Shown: positions 33,725 through 43,261, counted from the stretch's first letter. The stretch: DNA of 64,000 bases from Bacillus pseudomycoides (GCF_022811845.1 NZ_CP064266.1:2418001-2482000); one strand, 5' to 3'. Translations and numbers: made by a program. The notes: generated by a model from the letters alone, not told the origin.

Positions 33725-35203
33725 ATGTCAATGATAAAAGTTCAAGACTTAACTTTTTCATACCCAGGTAGCTTTGGTAATATTTTTGAAGGTGTAAATT
33801 TTCAAATAGATACGGATTGGAAACTAGGGTTTATTGGTAGAAACGGACGAGGTAAAACGACATTCTTTAATTTATTATTAGGTAATTATGAGTATAGTGG
33901 GAAAATCACTTCTTCGGTAGAATTTAATTATTTCCCTTACCCAGTTTCGGATAAGAACAAGTTCACTCATGAAATCCTTGAAGAAATTTGTCCCCAAGCA
34001 GAAGATTGGGAATTTCTGCGTGAAATATCCTATTTAAATGTTGATGCCGAGGCTATGTATCGACCATTTAAAACATTATCAAATGGAGAACAAACAAAGG
34101 TGTTGCTTGCTGCACTGTTTTTGAATGAGGGTCAATTTCTATTAATTGATGAGCCAACAAATCATCTAGACACTGATGCTCGAAAGATGGTCTCTGATTA
34201 TCTAAGGAAGAAAAAAGGGTTTATTTTGATTTCACATGACAGAATCTTTTTAGATGGATGCGTTGACCATATCTTATCTATAAATAGAGCAAATATTGAA
34301 GTTCAAAGTGGTAACTATTCTTCTTGGAAGTTAAATTTTGATAGACAGCAGGAACACGAAGAGGCTACAAATGAGCGTCTACAAAAAGACATAGGGAGAT
34401 TAAAACAGTCTTCAAAGCGTTCAGCAGGTTGGTCTCATCAAGTGGAAGCTTCCAAAAATGGAACAAGGAATTCAGGATCTAAGTTAGATAAGGGTTTTGT
34501 AGGACATAAAGCGGCCAAGATAATGAAGAGAGCGAAGAACCTTGAATCAAGGCAACAAAAAGCTATTGAAGAAAAGTCAAAATTACTAAAAAATGTGGAG
34601 AAAACTGAGTCGTTAAAATTAGAACAATTGAAATTTCAGTCAAATGAAATGGTTGGTTTGGCTGATGTGTCTGTTAAGTATGATGACCAAATAGTAAATG
34701 AACCAATTAGCTTCATAGTTGAACAAGGGGATCGAATTGTACTTGATGGAAAGAATGGAAGCGGGAAAAGTAGTATCCTAAAACTAATTCTAGGACATCT
34801 AATACAGCATACAGGCTCAGTTAATTTAGGTTCAGGACTCATCATTTCCTATGTCCAACAAGATACTTCTCATTTGAAGGGATCGTTATCGGACTTTATT
34901 GAAGAGCACGAGATTGATGAGACGTTATTTAAATCCATCCTACGTAAGATGGATTTTGACCGAATTCAATTTGAGAAAGATATATTTCATTATTCTGGTG
35001 GACAAAAGAAAAAGCTGCTTATCGCTAAAAGTTTATGTGAAAAAGCTCATTTATATATATGGGATGAACCATTAAATTTTATTGATATTTATTCGCGTAT
35101 GCAGATTGAAGAGCTTATTCAACAATTTAATCCCACAATGGTTATTGTTGAGCATGATAAGGCATTTCAACAAACAGTTGCAACAAAAACTATATCTATA
35201 TAG
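33725..35203 (+). CDS. lsa: ABC-F ribosomal protection protein, Lsa-type
   Basis: 492 residues, the size of Lsa(A)/Lsa(B). Two ABC ATPase domains: Walker A GRNGRGKTTF and GKNGSGKSSI, signatures LSNGEQTKVLL and YSGGQKKKLLIAK, Walker B LLIDEPTNHLD and LYIWDEPLNFID. The second Walker B (YIWDEPLN) is characteristic of Lsa proteins. A long charged linker (about 200-290) reaches into the ribosome and dislodges lincosamides, pleuromutilins and streptogramin A. There are no membrane helices. AAAGGAGG lies 7 nt before ATG 33725. Expression is controlled by the upstream leader. Confidence 0.88.
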   Translation: MSMIKVQDLTFSYPGSFGNIFEGVNFQIDTDWKLGFIGRNGRGKTTFFNLLLGNYEYSGKITSSVEFNYFPYPVSDKNKFTHEILEEICPQAEDWEFLREISYLNVDAEAMYRPFKTLSNGEQTKVLLAALFLNEGQFLLIDEPTNHLDTDARKMVSDYLRKKKGFILISHDRIFLDGCVDHILSINRANIEVQSGNYSSWKLNFDRQQEHEEATNERLQKDIGRLKQSSKRSAGWSHQVEASKNGTRNSGSKLDKGFVGHKAAKIMKRAKNLESRQQKAIEEKSKLLKNVEKTESLKLEQLKFQSNEMVGLADVSVKYDDQIVNEPISFIVEQGDRIVLDGKNGSGKSSILKLILGHLIQHTGSVNLGSGLIISYVQQDTSHLKGSLSDFIEEHEIDETLFKSILRKMDFDRIQFEKDIFHYSGGQKKKLLIAKSLCEKAHLYIWDEPLNFIDIYSRMQIEELIQQFNPTMVIVEHDKAFQQTVATKTISI

Positions 35204-35276
35204 TTCAAAGTGAGTGATTGAAGATATAATCAGTAAATCAAGTCATTAAACTATAGGGCGCTTAATGGAGTGATGA

Positions 35277-35321
35277 AAAAAGCCTAATTTCTCTACAATA
35301 AATTGAGAAATTAGGCTTTTT
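35277..35321 (+). terminator. Terminator of ABC-F gene
   Basis: AAAAAGCCTAATTTCTC pairs with GAGAAATTAGGCTTTTT, a perfect 17-bp stem. Similar hairpins occur at 50107-50154 and 55284-55329. Confidence 0.85.
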
Positions 35322-35588
35322 AATAGGAAAAGTAGGGTACATATTAACAGAATGCACTCATAAATGCGAATATGATATAAGACCATAAGGTTTTCCTACT
35401 ATTAAAGAAGATGTTTAGATTTGAATGATATAGGATTAGTTATGTAATATTACCAATTGTGAATATAAAATAAAGTCACTACTTGGTTTATCTAGAGGTT
35501 AATCAATTAACATTTATTGTAGTTGAACAAGCAATACAATAAATGATTAAACTTATTTATAAAAAAATAATTCGTTAGAATATTTTAA

Positions 35589-35625
35589 GAGCAAGTTTTG
35601 ATCAATCTTTTTTCAAAACACGCTC
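35589..35625. terminator. Terminator, part of a repeated intergenic segment
   Basis: GAGCAAGTTTTGA pairs with TCAAAACACGCTC with one or two mismatches. The hairpin and the 60 bases after it recur at 58607-58700. Confidence 0.6.
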
Positions 35626-35740
35626 TTTCCTTTTGTTCTTTTATCAAGGTCATTTGCATTAATTTGAACAAACTTTATTCTAAAACAACATTTTTTTGTA
35701 TTGAAGGGTATTAAAATCTCTTAAGTTGAGGGGGCATGTT

Positions 35741-35820
35741 ATGCTGAGTCCATACGAATATCGAACTCAGGCTTCTTAACTATGCGTTTTAATTACTGTC
35801 TACTTGACAGGGGGCAGTAC
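35741..35820 (+). pseudogene. 3' end of an IS3-family element
   Basis: MLSPYEYRTQAS then a stop is the usual C-terminus of IS3-family OrfB (SPxEYRT). It is followed 30 nt later by TACTGTCTACTTGACAGGGG, the pattern of its right inverted repeat. The rest is gone. Confidence 0.6.
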
Positions 35821-36081
35821 ACTTATGAGTCGGCTTTCTATCTATTTACGCTAAGGGATTCTCCAAACTCAGATTGATGATGTCGCTTAGAATAAGTCAA
35901 ATCAATGTTTTTTTCATGTCGAATTTGCTTAGTGTATATTTCTCTTAAAATGTGGGCTGTATGCCTTATGAAACCTTACAAAACTGTCATCTTGATGTAA
36001 GGTTATTAGATAGTTTATATACTATTTCAATGTAATAATAAAGATATAAGAAATCATAAAAATTTTTAAGAGGTGGAACTC

Positions 36082-36399
36082 ATGAAAGGAAATAATATCT
36101 TATCTTCTTTAAGTTACTTTAGTATCTTTTTTGCACCAATTCTATTACCAATCATTATTTACTTTGTAGCAGAAGAAGAAGTGAAATACCATGCAAAAAA
36201 AGCATTATGGACACATCTAATTCCCTGTGTAACAGTCATCATTGGTCTTGCTATATCTGGAGTAGTTCAATTTAGTACATTAAGTGAAAGTGCAGTTGGA
36301 ATCGCATTACTCGGAACTATTGCTATTGCTTTTATCTTAAGTATTTACTATTTCATTTGGAATATAGTAAAAGGTATTAAGGTGTTAAAAAAAGCTTAG
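36082..36399 (+). CDS. DUF4870-like small membrane protein
   Basis: 105 residues from ATG 36082 (AGAGGTGG upstream; a GTG at 36073 lies inside that site). Three membrane helices with ILSSLSYFSIFFAPILLPIIIYFV, the polar segment EEEVKYHAKKALWTHLIP, and two more helices, the layout of DUF4870/Tic20-like proteins. Function unknown. Confidence 0.75.
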   Translation: MKGNNILSSLSYFSIFFAPILLPIIIYFVAEEEVKYHAKKALWTHLIPCVTVIIGLAISGVVQFSTLSESAVGIALLGTIAIAFILSIYYFIWNIVKGIKVLKKA

Positions 36400-36493
36400 T
36401 CTATAAAGACTAAACTTATATTTCTAAAGAAGAGCGGATGCTTAAATCTTCTTTTTTAAGGTGGATTTGTACGAATTGAGGGGAGATAAAGAA

Positions 36494-36943
36494 ATGACGA
36501 TAAAAAAAGCTTGGTTATTCTTGCTTATGATGGTAATTGGTTTAACAGGATGTTCTATGATTAAAGAAGGTAAGAATTCAATTGACTATGCTCAAAAGGC
36601 AATAGATTATGTTAATGAAGTGAGTACGTTTGCAAATGAAGCGCCAGGATTAGCAGGAAAAGCAATCAACGATAGTGCCGCCCGCAAAGAATTAGAAACT
36701 AGACTGAGAGAAATTCAAAAGGATATTCCAGCTTTTAATGAATTGACACCTCCTGATGTAGCAAAGGATAGTCATCAGCAAATTGTTGGATATAATGAAA
36801 AGTTAAATGAATTAATTGATACAACTATGAAGAAGGTAGAAGAAGGGAAAATGGATGTAGATCAATTCAAAAACTCGGAGCTTATGCAGACAATTCAACA
36901 AGTTCAAAAATTAAAAGATAAGATTCAAAATTTAGGTCAGTAA
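36494..36943 (+). CDS. Lipoprotein, DUF6376-like
   Basis: 149 residues from ATG 36494, with GGGGAG upstream. Lipoprotein signal ending MVIGLTGC, then an all-helical domain (SIDYAQKAIDYVNEVSTFANEAPGL, RLREIQKDIPAFNELTPPDVAKD) typical of small B. cereus lipoproteins. Acts on the outer face of the membrane. The preceding membrane protein gene is 95 nt upstream on the same strand, so they may share a transcript. Confidence 0.75.
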   Translation: MTIKKAWLFLLMMVIGLTGCSMIKEGKNSIDYAQKAIDYVNEVSTFANEAPGLAGKAINDSAARKELETRLREIQKDIPAFNELTPPDVAKDSHQQIVGYNEKLNELIDTTMKKVEEGKMDVDQFKNSELMQTIQQVQKLKDKIQNLGQ

Positions 36944-36960
36944 ATAGGGTACCGTCCCAT

Positions 36961-37009
36961 AATAAGAGCCGAATTTTCTAATCCAAGAAAAATTTGGCTC
37001 TTATTTTTT
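36961..37009 (+). terminator. Terminator of lipoprotein gene
   Basis: AATAAGAGCC (36961-36970) pairs with GGCTCTTATT (36996-37005), T-run after. Confidence 0.8.
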
Positions 37010-37165
37010 ATAGATTAGTTGCGACTTTGCTTCTTCATATTCTTTCATTATTTTATAAAACGTGTTTTTCTTTAGCTCTAACATTTCCATAAACATAACA
37101 GCAGTTATTTCTCCACTCTTCCATTTGGAATGAGTTTCTTCTATAATATTTAATTTGTTATTATT
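37001..37165 (-). pseudogene. Serine resolvase C-terminal fragment
   Basis: The minus strand encodes THSKWKSGEITAVMFMEML then ELKKNTFYKIMKEYE and a stop, the DNA-binding tail of serine resolvases/recombinases (ITAVxAMxxLGLKKNTFYRxVKEYE). The catalytic domain is absent. Confidence 0.6.
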
Positions 37166-37219
37166 AAATTATAATATAAGTAATTCTCTTTATTATTATA
37201 TATTTGTTGTTCCTTTACA

Positions 37220-37248
37220 GAATCCTTATGATAAGGATTCTATTTTTT
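37220..37248 (+). terminator. Terminator hairpin
   Basis: GAATCCTTAT and ATAAGGATTC around one G, then TATTTTTT. Confidence 0.65.
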
Positions 37249-37372
37249 GTTCCAAAAGGTACACCTTTTGGAACTATCAAAATTACATGAAATATTAGTT
37301 CCAAAACCTTAAAAATCCATTTTAGGAACGTATCTAAAAAACGAATACCTTTTGGAACATTTTTGTTATAAT
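37249..37372 (+). promoter_or_regulatory. Operator cluster and promoter without an intact gene
   Basis: GTTCCAAAAGGT (37249-37260) and its exact complement (37263-37274) are 2 nt apart. Further half-sites lie at 37298-37310 (GTTCCAAAACC), 37320-37329 (TTTTAGGAAC) and 37347-37358 (ACCTTTTGGAAC), just before TATAAT (37367-37372). This is the pattern of a repressor-controlled promoter with cooperative sites. Downstream is only a decayed frame (37447-37570, MPQHRRLTQDII, stop, REIFRYLKKINFSELKEM). Confidence 0.55.
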
Positions 37373-37678
37373 ATGATTATAAAACATCGAGATAAGGAGA
37401 TTCCGATACTTTAAATAACAGAAAATTCGGTAATAATCCTTGGCATGCCTCAACATAGACGTTTAACTCAGGACATCATTTAACGCGAAATATTTCGTTA
37501 TCTTAAAAAGATTAATTTTTCAGAATTAAAAGAGATGACTTTATTAAAAGGTGTTAATCCATCTTAATTTTCTGATAAAAATAAAATCTACAGTAACAAA
37601 GTGATAAAAATGTGATAAAATATAATTCTAATTGAAAAGAGTAGTGGGTTCAAGTCATTATTTACATGAACTCAAAAG

Positions 37679-37716
37679 AAAAAGCCAATTTCTATGATAG
37701 ATTTGGCTTTTTTCTT
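37679..37716 (+). terminator. Rho-independent terminator
   Basis: AAAAAGCCAA and TTGGCTTTTTT with a T-run. No intact gene is left upstream of it. Confidence 0.75.
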
Positions 37717-37997
37717 TTAATACACTTGGAGCTAAAAATAGCATTGTCTTTAAATCCTTGTTAGGGGCAAAGATTTAAAGAAGAGTTTAGCTTAATTATA
37801 ATTTTACATAAATGTTATATATAGTAAATTGATATTATTTGTACTAAATATTGTAAATATTTTAAAATTTAAATCCTATGTTATCTATATGTAAAGTTAT
37901 AATTGGTGAGTTTTATAAAAGATACAAAATGTTAAACTCATAAAAACCAGTGATATCATACACATGTAGGGGCACGGAAACGATTCTAGGTATGAGG

Positions 37998-38070
37998 GGC
38001 CATTCTGGGATTTACTTGCAGAATGATTTGAGGAATGCTCTGACATATCTAAATCTTCCCCATTTAAATT
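37998..38070 (+). pseudogene. Possible FMN reductase fragment
   Basis: LQNDLRNALTYLNLPHLN resembles the C-terminal helix of NADPH-dependent FMN reductases. Stops lie upstream in frame and a terminator hairpin (38074-38104) follows. Weak match from memory. Confidence 0.3.
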
Positions 38071-38073
38071 TAC

Positions 38074-38108
38074 AAAAGAAGAGTCCATTTTGGATTCTTC
38101 TTTTTATA
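38074..38108 (+). terminator. Rho-independent terminator
   Basis: AAAAGAAGAGTCCA (38074-38087) pairs with TGGATTCTTCTTTT (38091-38104). Confidence 0.75.
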
Positions 38109-38236
38109 TGTTTGTAAAGGTATACCTTTAAGGGGCACGGCAAGAATTCGTTCTTTTTTGAGCCACTCACCATTTTGTCACATTCTTGTCACAATGTATT
38201 TGTAGGATAGAAATACAAATACGGAGGTTTATAAGT

Positions 38237-40567
38237 ATGAATAAAAAAATGAACAAGCTAGTCATTCCAATTTTGATGAGTTCAATGTGTCTTACATTAC
38301 CATCCCTGAGTTATGCGCAACAAAAGGATTTTACAACAAAGGGACAAAACGTGGTTTCACAATACAAAAATTTCACTTTTGATGTGAATCCTGAAACTGG
38401 TGAAATTTTTGTGGAAAAAGATGGTGTAAGAGAAAGTGCGTCCTTACCACTACCGAAGAAAAAAATAACAAATCTAATAAAAAAACATGATTGTATATCT
38501 TGGAATTATCCAGATGACCAAATAGATGTGAAGATTGAAAAGAAAGAATCCTATTTAAGTATTAAGTTAAAATCTACTAAGTCTGAAGGAGCTAATGAAT
38601 TTACATGGCCTAAAGTAAGTGCGGACAGCTATACGTTACCATTATGGGAAGGAAAAAATATACCTAGCAATGACCCAAACTGGAAAGAATATTTAAAAGA
38701 TCAAGACATGTCATTCATAGAACGTTTTTCTATGAGATTCTTTGCATTGAATAAATCTAAATATTCCATTATATATATAGCCGACAATATGTATAATGAT
38801 AATATTCATTTCACTGCTGATTCCGATATACAGTTTAGTTTTATACATCAATATCCTTCTATTAATAAGAATAAAGAATATGGATTCAGATTGTATCTAA
38901 CTGATAAAAACCCTGTCTCGATGGCAAATATTTATAAAAATTATATAAAAGAACAGGGAGAATTTAAGACACTAGAAGAAAAAGCAAAAACAAATCCGAA
39001 CATTAAAAAATTATATGGTGCTCCTCATATTTATTTTTGGGACCACAGTGGGATGTCAGTAGAAAATATCAAGTGGGATAAATTCACACAAAAAATGGAT
39101 GAGACATTTACAAATTGGATGGCACAGTTGTTACAAGAAAATACGGAAGATGGCTCAAAAGATTTTGAAACTGTTATGCAAGATATAAAGAATCAAAAAG
39201 CTATCGATAAAAGCCAGCAAAAAGTAATAGTTAATGCGATAAATCAGGTATTAAAATTAGAACAACTTTATAATAAAGATATTTTCAGTAATCCAGATAC
39301 TGGAATAAATGAATTGTTGAAAAAAGGAATCCAAAACTTAAGTGAACAAGAACTATATACACTGAACAAAGGATTAATTAAGAGTAAGTTAACAGAGGCA
39401 GTGGATGAAGTAAGTAGATGGGAACAGAAAGAAACAACAGATGTTTTAGTTGATATGAAGAAATCGAATGTTAAAAAAGCATGGATAGGTTTACCTAATT
39501 GGGCTAATGGATTAATGAATCCCAAAATGGTAGAAGAAGCAAATAGAATGGGGTATTTAATTGGTCCTTATGATTCATACCACTCGATTCATGAAGTGGG
39601 AAGTAGAGAGTGGAATACAGCTTCTTTTAAAGATAAAACTTTATATGAAAACGCTACAATATCGAATGAAAAAGGAGAAAAAATAGGAGGATTCTTAGGA
39701 AAAGGAAGAAAGTTAAATCCAACTTTATCCTTACCTAGTGTGCAAGAACGTGTAGGTGATATTTTACAAAATAATATACCGTTTAATTCTTGGTTTGTCG
39801 ATTGTGATGCTACAGGTGAAATTTATGATGATTATTCTCCAAATCACATTACTACTCAGGAGCAAGATGTAAAAGCAAGACTGCAAAGAATGAAATATAT
39901 TAGCGAAGAAAAACATATGGTAGTCGGATCAGAAGGTGGGAATGACTTTGCTAGTAATATAATTGCCTTTGCGCATGGAATAGAAACGCCTGGGATTTGG
40001 CCCGACTCTGATATGAGAGATAAAAAGAACTCATATTATGTAGGCGGATATAAATCCACTTCACCAGATGGTGCTATTCCAGAACTGAATGGAAAAACCA
40101 TACCTATTAAGCCCATTTATAAAAATATTTATAATAATCCTGTATATTCAATTCCGTTATATAAACTTGTATATAATGATTCAATTATTACGACTCACCA
40201 ATGGTCATGGGGAAGTTTTAGAATTAAGGATGAGATAGGAAGTAGAATGTTATCTGAAATGTTGTATAATGTACCACCTTTATATCATATTGATAAAAAT
40301 GAATGGGAGAAAAGTAAATCCATCATTACCTCTTATTTGAAAGTATGGTCTCCATTTCATGAGAAAGCCGTAACAAAACCAATGACTAATTTTGAAGTAT
40401 TGTCTGAAGATCGGCAAGTTCAAAGTACGACATTTGGAAAAAACATGAAAGTGATCGTGAATTTCTCAAACCAAGATTTTACATATAACAATGAGAATAT
40501 AAAAGCAAAAACAGCTATAGTATATGATGGGAAGAAAAAGAGTATATTAGAAGTTCCTAAATACTAA
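38237..40567 (+). CDS. Secreted glycoside hydrolase-like protein (GH101-related, GHL1-3)
   Basis: 776 residues from ATG 38237, with CGGAGG upstream; the frame opens earlier but the signal peptide starts here (MNKKMNKLVIPILM, cut near SYAQ). The middle and C-terminal parts follow the GHL1-3 pattern related to GH101 endo-alpha-N-acetylgalactosaminidase: AWIGLPNWANGLMNP, the acidic SWFVDCDATGEIYDDYSP (about residue 515-535), MVVGSEGGNDFA and the HQWSWGSFRIKDEIG segment. GH101 enzymes strip O-glycans from mucins, so a host-glycan role is plausible but the substrate is inferred. No wall anchor. Convergent with the toxin-like gene. Confidence 0.7.
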   Translation: MNKKMNKLVIPILMSSMCLTLPSLSYAQQKDFTTKGQNVVSQYKNFTFDVNPETGEIFVEKDGVRESASLPLPKKKITNLIKKHDCISWNYPDDQIDVKIEKKESYLSIKLKSTKSEGANEFTWPKVSADSYTLPLWEGKNIPSNDPNWKEYLKDQDMSFIERFSMRFFALNKSKYSIIYIADNMYNDNIHFTADSDIQFSFIHQYPSINKNKEYGFRLYLTDKNPVSMANIYKNYIKEQGEFKTLEEKAKTNPNIKKLYGAPHIYFWDHSGMSVENIKWDKFTQKMDETFTNWMAQLLQENTEDGSKDFETVMQDIKNQKAIDKSQQKVIVNAINQVLKLEQLYNKDIFSNPDTGINELLKKGIQNLSEQELYTLNKGLIKSKLTEAVDEVSRWEQKETTDVLVDMKKSNVKKAWIGLPNWANGLMNPKMVEEANRMGYLIGPYDSYHSIHEVGSREWNTASFKDKTLYENATISNEKGEKIGGFLGKGRKLNPTLSLPSVQERVGDILQNNIPFNSWFVDCDATGEIYDDYSPNHITTQEQDVKARLQRMKYISEEKHMVVGSEGGNDFASNIIAFAHGIETPGIWPDSDMRDKKNSYYVGGYKSTSPDGAIPELNGKTIPIKPIYKNIYNNPVYSIPLYKLVYNDSIITTHQWSWGSFRIKDEIGSRMLSEMLYNVPPLYHIDKNEWEKSKSIITSYLKVWSPFHEKAVTKPMTNFEVLSEDRQVQSTTFGKNMKVIVNFSNQDFTYNNENIKAKTAIVYDGKKKSILEVPKY

Positions 40568-40666
40568 GATACATGATATGGTAACCGCTATTAAAAGTTC
40601 TGAACCAAGGAGATCTGTTCGAAGGGTTTGATTTTTTTAATCATATGTGTAGATCCCTCCTTGCAT

Positions 40667-40703
40667 AAAATGACGCAGAATATGTATTCTGCGTCATTTT
40701 TTG
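40667..40703. terminator. Bidirectional terminator
   Basis: AAAATGACGCAGAATA (40667-40682) and TATTCTGCGTCATTTT (40685-40700) pair perfectly between convergent genes. Confidence 0.85.
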
Positions 40704-40742
40704 TGAGAGGATCAGATACTAAGGTATCTCTCTCTTACTTTT

Positions 40743-41999
40743 TTATTTTTCTAACACATCTGAACGAATTAATTTTAAATCATCTGTTTTAATTGAACCA
40801 GTTGAAGTTGAGGATACTTTTACTTGTGTAGCTGTATTCCATGATGAAAATTGTGCAACAGGTGAATTGACTGTTTTATTTACAATTCCCGCCGCTACTG
40901 ATCCAGGTTCTAAGTTATATTCAGCAGTAACTTGATATAATGCTGCTGTAATTGATTGATCCGAGTCGTTAGTAAGACTAAATTTACGGGATACTGTTTG
41001 TTCTTCACTTACTGAGAGACTTGTACCAAATGTACTTTGGAACTGATAACTTGTTCCAATTTCCAAAATATCTTTAATACCGAAACCTGCATTGAAACCT
41101 ACTGTGTGAGCAAATGATTGTGATTGTTCTTTTGTCATCCCCGTTTTAACGTCAAATGATACCTCATATCCTGTATTTTTACCTGGAATTGATGATGCTC
41201 CACCAGGAACTTTCTTAAGATATTTCTTTTCAGTTAATACAGCATCCTGTAGTGGATTAAATGGTGTCTTCTCAGAATAACCAATTGTTACAGCTTTTTC
41301 TGCGTCTGAATTATTGTCGCCCCAAATAACTTGGATTCCAAGCTCGTCTAAACTTTTTGGTCCATATTCCTCTAAAATCGCTCTTTTAATACCAGGAGTT
41401 CCTTGAAATCCTCCCATGACTTTTGGTGTATAAGGAACAAAATTATTTTTGTCGTTATATGGAGAGTTTAATATTTTTTGCACTTCAGGATCATTGGGAT
41501 TTTGAGCATATCGAGTATTGAAAAAGTTTTCTAATGTTTCCAATACAAGCCCTTTTACAAAACCTTCCCCATAGGTGCTTCCAAAGTATTTTACGTATTT
41601 GGAATCGACTTCTCTTCCCCACGCATTAATTAAATCGTAGTATAATGTTGACGTAGTCATTTCGTAATACTTCTTGTCTCTCCATTCCCCAATAATTTTA
41701 TTCCCATTTGTATAATTATAATCTAAATATAGGTATTGAAGAGGTTTTGCTTGTTTGATGTGTGGTGGTGTAGCAGATGGAAAATTCGCTCGAATGACAT
41801 TATTATTGATATAATCCGCATCAAAATCCTTATTTACATCGGAGCTTGATGCAGCCATCTGTCCAGCTGTAACATTTAATGATAAATTTTCTTTTTTATC
41901 AGAGATAATTGTACTAGCTTCTGCTTTTAAACCGAAAGCCGGACTTGCTAGAACGGCAAATGCTAATGCTGCGGGAACTACTTTTTTCATATGCTTCAT
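40743..41999 (-). CDS. Secreted aerolysin/ETX-MTX2-like pore-forming toxin candidate
   Basis: 418 residues with GAGGAG upstream of ATG 41999. Signal peptide (MKKVVPAALAFAVLASPAFG). The N-terminal 200 residues are a mixed domain (SKYVKYFGSTYGEGFVKGLV). The C-terminal half is Ser/Thr-rich beta strands with an alternating pattern (GYEVSFDVKTGMTKEQSQSF, LSVSEEQTVSRKFSLTNDSD, STGSIKTDDLKLI), as in the pore-forming domain of aerolysin-type toxins. Assignment rests on composition and pattern, not on a diagnostic motif. A scar of a second copy (last 9 codons) lies at 60673-60703. Confidence 0.55.
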   Translation of the reverse strand: MKHMKKVVPAALAFAVLASPAFGLKAEASTIISDKKENLSLNVTAGQMAASSSDVNKDFDADYINNNVIRANFPSATPPHIKQAKPLQYLYLDYNYTNGNKIIGEWRDKKYYEMTTSTLYYDLINAWGREVDSKYVKYFGSTYGEGFVKGLVLETLENFFNTRYAQNPNDPEVQKILNSPYNDKNNFVPYTPKVMGGFQGTPGIKRAILEEYGPKSLDELGIQVIWGDNNSDAEKAVTIGYSEKTPFNPLQDAVLTEKKYLKKVPGGASSIPGKNTGYEVSFDVKTGMTKEQSQSFAHTVGFNAGFGIKDILEIGTSYQFQSTFGTSLSVSEEQTVSRKFSLTNDSDQSITAALYQVTAEYNLEPGSVAAGIVNKTVNSPVAQFSSWNTATQVKVSSTSTGSIKTDDLKLIRSDVLEK

Positions 42000-42130
42000 G
42001 TTATTTCTCCTCTGCCCTCATTATTTTTACAAGATTACAAAAAAACGAAATTATACTGTACATTGCTTATACTTTTACTGCGAAATAAAATCACTTTTGC
42101 TATGTAGAAACTTAGAATACTATTTTTACA
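42000..42130 (-). promoter_or_regulatory. Promoter of the toxin-like gene
   Basis: On the minus strand, a TATAAT -10 lies at 42050-42055 and GAGGAG before the start. The stretch AGTATAAGCAATGTACAG, TATAATTTC recurs on the plus strand at 46028-46053. No PlcR box is seen. Confidence 0.55.
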
Positions 42131-42813
42131 AATTGTGATAGTTTTGTGATTCTAGATTGTTAAGAAACCTAATAAACCTATTATAAAGATAATAAAATAG
42201 ACATAATGTTACTTACGGCTTTACTGAACTTTTATGAGTACAATCTTCTCCTTCCTTAGTGGTCATACCAATTACACTTTTATTAAAACACTAAGTTTTT
42301 AGAAGTAAATCACCAAATTAAACCCTATAATTCTAATTATTTAAATTTATAAATATATGTCTTTCAGAAAAATTATATCACGAAAACTACTATAAATTTC
42401 TATTCCTGTAACAACAATTATTACAATATAATATATATAATGAAAATATAGTAATTTTAATCTATAAAAATTAATTTAATGAAATTAAAATATTATTAAT
42501 ATAATTTAATCATATTGTGCATACCAATCCCCTTTATTTGGATATGTAAAATTGCATAAAATATAGGTATATCAAGTACCAGGTTCTGGTGCAAAAATCC
42601 CAAGAATCTAAGAAAACATACATAAGATATTAAACGTTTCTTGTGCTTTTTTGATGTTTTGTCTTACGATATTCAGAAATTGATAGATTCATACAAAAAC
42701 GACACCCTTTCTGTATATTTCTACAAGAAGTATAGCGCTTTTTCATCTTATGAATATAATCTCTTTTTAGTTTGGTAATAGAGAGTTTTCTTAATAAACT
42801 AATTCCTGAAGAT
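42131..42813. other. AT-rich intergenic region with a solo IS6-type end
   Basis: About 680 bases without a gene. The only recognisable feature is GGTTCTGGTGCAAAAAT at 42582-42598. Confidence 0.45.
42582..42598 (+). repeat. Solo IS6-family-type terminal repeat
   Basis: GGTTCTGGTGCAAAAAT resembles the inverted repeat of IS6/IS240-type elements. Its reverse complement occurs at 51258-51274 and 54729-54745. Confidence 0.6.
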
Positions 42814-42848
42814 AAAAGAACATCCGCTAAATTAGCGGATGTTCTTTT
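42814..42848 (-). terminator. Terminator overlapping the yjdF stop
   Basis: AAAAGAACATCCGCTAA (42814-42830) pairs with TTAGCGGATGTTCTTTT (42832-42848). The yjdF stop codon lies in the right arm tail. Confidence 0.75.
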
Positions 42849-43260
42849 ATTTCCCTCGATGTTTTGCTTTCCGTTTTTGAATTTTCATTTGTCTTTTTTG
42901 TTCTTTTAATTCTTCTTTCATTTGATGTGTAATACATTTCTTCATTTTCTTTTTTTGTTCTAATTCTATTCTCAATGCTTCATAAGATTTGTTAGAAACT
43001 CCTTGATTTTTCATTTCTTTGGCTGCTAGCCTTATCAATCTTTTAGGATTGATAGTCTTATTTTTTCTTTTATCAATAGAGTTTTTAACACCTGATGTAC
43101 TATTTAATAACGGAATCATATCATGAAAAATAAAATCCAGTATTTCACTCTCTTTTGGTTCTGATCCAAAAGTATGTTTACATACCTTCAACTTATTATT
43201 TTCCATCATTTCAACTATTCCAATCCAAAATTGTCCATCAAAATAAATCGTAAGTTTCAT
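42847..43260 (-). CDS. yjdF: YjdF-family protein (DUF2992)
   Basis: 137 residues. Family features: MKLTIYFDGQFWIGIVEM at the start, CKHTFGSEPKESEILDFI, and a very basic helical tail (EEL KEQKRQMKIQKRKAKHRGK, split here). YjdF proteins are controlled by the azaaromatic-sensing yjdF riboswitch and may deal with such compounds; their activity is unknown. GGGGG precedes ATG 43260 and is probably masked by a riboswitch. Confidence 0.85.
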   Translation of the reverse strand: MKLTIYFDGQFWIGIVEMMENNKLKVCKHTFGSEPKESEILDFIFHDMIPLLNSTSGVKNSIDKRKNKTINPKRLIRLAAKEMKNQGVSNKSYEALRIELEQKKKMKKCITHQMKEELKEQKRQMKIQKRKAKHRGK

Positions 43261-43261
43261 T

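Larger units (their letters stand above)
35322..36081. other. Intergenic region with IS remnants
   Basis: 760 bases with no intact gene. GAGCAAGTTTTGA and TCAAAACACGCTC (35589-35625) form a terminator. At 35720-35740 CTTAAGTTGAGGGGGCATG resembles an IS231-type end. An IS3 tail follows at 35741-35820. Further on, a broken frame (MSRLSIYLR, stop, QTQIDDVA) may be another transposase start. Confidence 0.45.

Noticed and set aside
38195..38236. A PlcR box before the GH101-related gene
   Set aside because: I searched the upstream bases and found no TATGnAnnnnTnCATA match, so PlcR control is not claimed there.
40743..41999. A PlcR box before the toxin-like gene
   Set aside because: The upstream 130 bases hold no match to the consensus.
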